Source of the DNA: Bacteroidota bacterium
GTDB taxonomy: Bacteria; Bacteroidota; Bacteroidia; Bacteroidales; F082
NCBI GenBank assembly: GCA_002686705.1
Contig: NYYH01000001.1
Location: 54,520-64,176, forward strand
Direction: 5' to 3'
Length of the DNA: 9,657 nt
Position 1 is the first letter of the stretch, and every line of letters starts with the position of its first letter. The notes under the pieces are model-generated. The model was not told where the DNA came from and made no database searches. It was given only the letters and a program-made list of their open reading frames with translations. Shown piece after piece: positions 7,273 to 9,657 of the stretch. The translations under genes were made by a program, and so were the position numbers.

Positions 7273-8604
7273 TTGTTATATCCTTTAAATCGATATGGTC
7301 GTAAGATGGTAAGAAGAAGTAAAGGAAGTATTATTCCATCTACCCTTGCACTAGCAATTATTTTGAGTTTTGTAGTGTACCTACTAGTGCTGATATTTAC
7401 CTCGCAAAATGTTGAGGGCATTTATCCTTTACAGCTTCTGAACTACTACCAGAAAGGATTCTGGGATTTGCTGGCATTTGCAATGCAAATGATGCTCATA
7501 CTTGTTCTGGGAAATGTGCTGGCATTAACTCCAATTTTTCAAAAGCTAATAAGAGTTATTCTTTCAAAGATAAATAATGGTACAATAGCCATATTGCTTA
7601 CAGCTATCTTCAGCCTGTTATTATCATATTTTAATTGGGGTTTAGGTTTGATCTTTAGTGCGTTACTTGCTCGATCGATTGCAGAAAGAGCCAGGCAGGC
7701 TTCTATGAGTCTCAATTATCCTTTGTTAGTAGCTGCAGCATACTCCGGGATGATGGTGTGGCATGGTGGTTTGAGTGGATCAGCTCCTCTAACTGTAGCT
7801 GAAAGCAATCATTTTCTAACAGGATTGATGGGTGTAATCCCAGTTAGTGAAACTATTTTTTCGAGTATGAATATAACTCTATATGCTGCTTTCTTAGTGC
7901 TTATCCCATCAACATTTCTCCTACTTTCAAGGATAAAGGCAAACAACTTTACAGATCAATTAGATTTACCTGAAGCAGCACCAATCTTACCTTCTCAAAG
8001 TAGAAGGCAATATTTGGGTTTTGCGCTAGGAATTGTCATAGCCTTTATATCTGTCTACCAGTTTTATTTATATGGTTTGTCTGCTTTAAATATCAATTTA
8101 ATCAACTTTATTTTACTATCGTTGGGCCTAATATTGTATGCTAATATTGAACAATTTATGAAAGCTGTAACTTCCGCCATCTCTTCATCAAACTGAATCA
8201 TGATTCAGTTTCCAATTTATGCTGGAATCATGGGATTAATGAAATGTTCCGGATTGGCAGATGTGTTTACGCAAAGCCTAATATCTGTTTCTTCTCCTAT
8301 AGCCCTGCCAATTTATGGATTTTTAAGTGCAGCTGTCATAAATTTCTTTGTGCCAAGTGGTGGTGGACAATGGGCAGTACAGGGTCCTATTTTGGTAGAA
8401 GCTGCCCAACAGCTGGGTGTTTCAGTTCCAAAAACAATTATGGGACTTGCTTATGGTGATCAGCTTACTAATATGATTCAACCTTTTTGGGCCATTCCGC
8501 TACTCGCAATTACTGGTGTTAAAGCCAAGTCAATCTTACCTTATACTTTTGTAATTATGATTGTGGGCGGTATCGCTTCTGTTATTGCACTTTATATATT
8601 TTGA
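7273..8604 (+). pseudogene. atoE: AtoE/TIGR00366-type short-chain fatty acid transporter, interrupted by an in-frame TGA
   Basis: One reading frame encodes about 442 codons of an AtoE-family inner-membrane transporter, broken only by TGA at 8194-8196. Family segments before the stop are KGFWDLLAFAMQMMLILVLGN, NWGLGLIFSALLAR, YPLLVAAAYSGMMVWHGGLSGSAPL and GVIPVSETIFSS; after it come QFPIYAGIMG, FFVPSGGGQWAVQGP and GLAYGDQLTNMIQPFWA. Both halves continue in the same frame, and by recall of the family the TGA sits at a conserved glycine (GGA to TGA, one base). AtoE is thought to import short-chain fatty acids or acetoacetate. The start is unclear: TTG at 7273 gives a family-length N-terminus, while ATG at 7306 is the first ATG in frame and shortens it by 11 residues. 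An ATG at 8200, just after the stop, could restart the second half (134 residues). A fresh nonsense mutation, a sequencing error, or a two-piece protein made by reinitiation are all possible; a broken gene is the simplest reading. Confidence 0.85.
8194..8202 (+). other. Premature TGA with a restart ATG three bases downstream in the transporter gene
   Basis: The reading frame goes AAC-TGA-ATC-ATG-ATT-CAG. A stop followed by an in-frame ATG after a single codon is a geometry that permits termination-reinitiation, so the C-terminal 134 residues might still be made. No sign of a selenocysteine element or a slippery sequence was noticed next to it. Confidence 0.6.
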
Positions 8605-8648
8605 TGCTTTCGAAATTAGTCCAATAAACAATAAATCCCAATAAAAAC

Positions 8649-8656
8649 TAAATTTG
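8649..8656 (+). promoter_or_regulatory. Bacteroidota -7 promoter box (TAAATTTG) for xth
   Basis: TAAATTTG is an exact TAnnTTTG match ending 24 bases before the xth ATG, almost the same spacing as the box before the lipoprotein gene. It implies a transcript start near 8660-8665. No good TTTG element is seen at the usual upstream spacing. It suggests xth is transcribed separately from the transporter remnant. Confidence 0.5.
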
Positions 8657-8680
8657 CAACATTAAGTAAAAACGGAAAAA

Positions 8681-9448
8681 ATGGAACTCAAAATAATTTC
8701 ATGGAATGTTAATGGGATACGGGCTCTTCAAAAGAAGGGTCTTAACGAAATAGTTGATAGCCTTAATACTGACATTCTTTGTATTCAAGAAACTAAAGCA
8801 CAAGATGATCAGGTGAATACTGTTCTATTCGATTCAGGATTTCATTTTACAAGTAACTCTGCTGTTAGAAAAGGATATTCTGGAACTGCAATATTAAGTA
8901 AATCACAACCCCAAAGGATTGTAGCAGATATTGGAATTGAAGAGCATGATCAGGAAGGACGAGTGTTAACAGCCGAATACAATGAATTTTATCTTGTTAA
9001 TGTTTACGTGCCAAACTCTGGTTCCGAATTAGTTCGTCTTGATTACAGAAAAAATTGGGATGCTGATCTTCTTTCATACTTAAAGGCATTGGAAGAAACA
9101 AAACCGGTCATCTTATGCGGTGACTTAAATGTAGCTCATCAGCCAATCGATCTTGCAAATCCGAAAAGTAATTACAATAAAACAGCAGGATATACACAGG
9201 TTGAAATTGATGGTTTCAACAATATTATAAGCAGCGGATTTGTTGACACTTTTCGGATGAAATATCCCACAAAGATTGCTTATAGTTGGTGGAGTTACCG
9301 ATTTAATGCAAGAGCAAGGAACATTGGCTGGAGGATTGATTATTTTTTAGTAAGTCCGGATATTGTAAAAAATGTAACTGATGCTTTTATACTACCTGAT
9401 GTTATCGGTTCCGACCACTGCCCTGTGGGGATTGGCCTCAAATTCTAA
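8681..9448 (+). CDS. xth: Exodeoxyribonuclease III / AP endonuclease (ExoIII-APE1 family)
   Basis: 255 residues, the usual length for this family. It cleaves DNA at abasic sites and removes 3'-blocking groups in base-excision repair, in the cytoplasm and with Mg2+. The whole protein is one endonuclease/exonuclease/phosphatase domain. Visible motifs are ISWNVNGIRA (Asn9, Asn11), IQETKAQ with metal ligand Glu37, NVYVPNSG with Tyr109, CGDLNVAH with Asp148 and Asn150, SWWSYRFNARARNIGWRIDYFLVS (203-225 region, with Arg and Asp220), and GSDHCPVG with catalytic Asp245-His246. All expected active-site residues are present. The motif wording (SWWSYR, GWRIDYF) resembles the ExoA/APE1 type common in Bacteroidota. 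The ATG at 8681 starts right at the first beta-strand (MELKIISWN), so little N-terminal variation is possible. It seems to be its own transcription unit with no functional link to the gad cluster. Confidence 0.96.
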   Translation: MELKIISWNVNGIRALQKKGLNEIVDSLNTDILCIQETKAQDDQVNTVLFDSGFHFTSNSAVRKGYSGTAILSKSQPQRIVADIGIEEHDQEGRVLTAEYNEFYLVNVYVPNSGSELVRLDYRKNWDADLLSYLKALEETKPVILCGDLNVAHQPIDLANPKSNYNKTAGYTQVEIDGFNNIISSGFVDTFRMKYPTKIAYSWWSYRFNARARNIGWRIDYFLVSPDIVKNVTDAFILPDVIGSDHCPVGIGLKF

Positions 9449-9474
9449 TTGAATTGTTATTTAGAATCATTTTT
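9442..9474 (+). terminator. Weak intrinsic-terminator-like hairpin at the end of xth
   Basis: ATTCTAA (9442-9448, overlapping the xth stop codon) pairs with TTAGAAT (9461-9467) around a 12-base loop, followed by CA and a run of five T. The 7-bp stem holds only one G-C pair, so it would be weak. Confidence 0.3.
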
Positions 9475-9485
9475 AATTACCTTTG
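9453..9485 (+). promoter_or_regulatory. Bacteroidota-type promoter candidate (ATTG, 21 bases, TACCTTTG)
   Basis: TACCTTTG at 9478-9485 matches the -7 consensus TAnnTTTG exactly, and ATTG at 9453-9456 sits 21 bases upstream, close to the -33 consensus TTTG and its usual 19-21 base spacing. It is the only box in the window with a matching upstream element. No open reading frame begins in the 172 bases that follow, so it would serve a gene beyond the window with a long leader, or a small RNA. It overlaps the weak hairpin after xth. Confidence 0.45.
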
Positions 9486-9657
9486 TAAATTCGAAATTTT
9501 TAGCATATTTACTGATAAACCTGACTATATTCGATCGAAATTTTTTTAGCTGAAAGTTTTGAAAAGGAACGTTCAAGTTGATACTGGAGTCTGTAGAATC
9601 GATATGTAATTGAACCGTTAAAGCTTAATAACTATTAATACATTGAAAAAATTAACT

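Noticed and set aside
7248..7304. Short + strand frame starting ATG at 7248 (about 18 codons, hydrophobic)
   Set aside because: Too short, without family resemblance, and overlapping the likely start region of the transporter in another frame.
8244..8459. 71-codon + strand frame overlapping the second half of the transporter
   Set aside because: Out of frame with the conserved FFVPSGGGQWAVQGP region; its Cys/Trp-rich composition is typical of a shifted frame.
8194..8604. TGA read as an amino acid (Gly or Trp code change, or selenocysteine) in the transporter
   Set aside because: No other gene in the window contains an in-frame TGA, Trp is encoded by TGG throughout, and nothing resembling a selenocysteine element was seen. 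A point mutation explains it more simply.
9530..9548. Palindrome TTCGATCGAA followed by a T-run, as a terminator
   Set aside because: The palindrome leaves no loop for a stable RNA hairpin, and no gene ends just upstream.
1..9657. CRISPR arrays, insertion sequences, tRNA or rRNA genes
   Set aside because: No regularly spaced repeats, transposase motifs, terminal repeats or RNA-gene-like stretches were seen.

Overview
The window looks like chromosomal DNA of a low-GC member of the Bacteroidota. The evidence is a TonB-dependent outer-membrane receptor with an N-terminal carboxypeptidase-regulatory-like domain, a lipoprotein with an export-signal-like sequence after its lipobox, A/T-rich leaders without clear Shine-Dalgarno sequences, and several exact matches to the Bacteroidota -7 promoter box (TAnnTTTG). 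The genus cannot be told from the sequence. All supported genes are on the + strand.

Layout: (1) 40-2451, a TonB-dependent receptor of the haem/haemoglobin-receptor-like branch. (2) 2452-2819, a 368-base gap with no gene; it holds a 12-bp perfect palindrome, a weak inverted repeat and a promoter-like box just before the next gene. (3) 2820-7200, a tight three-gene cluster (gaps of 10 and 18 bases): an exported lipoprotein ending in a class I glutamine amidotransferase (GATase) domain, a glutamate/GABA-antiporter-like APC permease (gadC) and glutamate decarboxylase (gadB). (4) 7273/7306-8604, an AtoE-family short-chain fatty acid transporter split by one in-frame TGA. (5) 8681-9448, exonuclease III (xth) behind its own promoter-like box. 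(6) 9449-9657, a non-coding tail with a weak terminator-like hairpin and one more promoter-like sequence.

Functional reading: gadB and gadC together form the classical glutamate-dependent acid-resistance module. Glutamate is imported, decarboxylated with consumption of a cytoplasmic proton, and exported as GABA. In E. coli and some Bacteroides a cytoplasmic glutaminase also feeds this system. Here the first gene of the apparent operon instead encodes an exported, probably cell-surface lipoprotein that joins a fibronectin-III-like region and a discoidin-like (F5/8 type C) region to a GATase domain with an intact Cys-His-Glu triad. An extracytoplasmic amidase that supplies glutamate (and ammonia) to GadC/GadB is the most attractive hypothesis in the window; it is inference, and this is the best candidate for an undescribed system. 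The GadC homologue also appears to lack the C-terminal plug that gates the E. coli antiporter by pH, while GadB keeps its C-terminal histidine latch.
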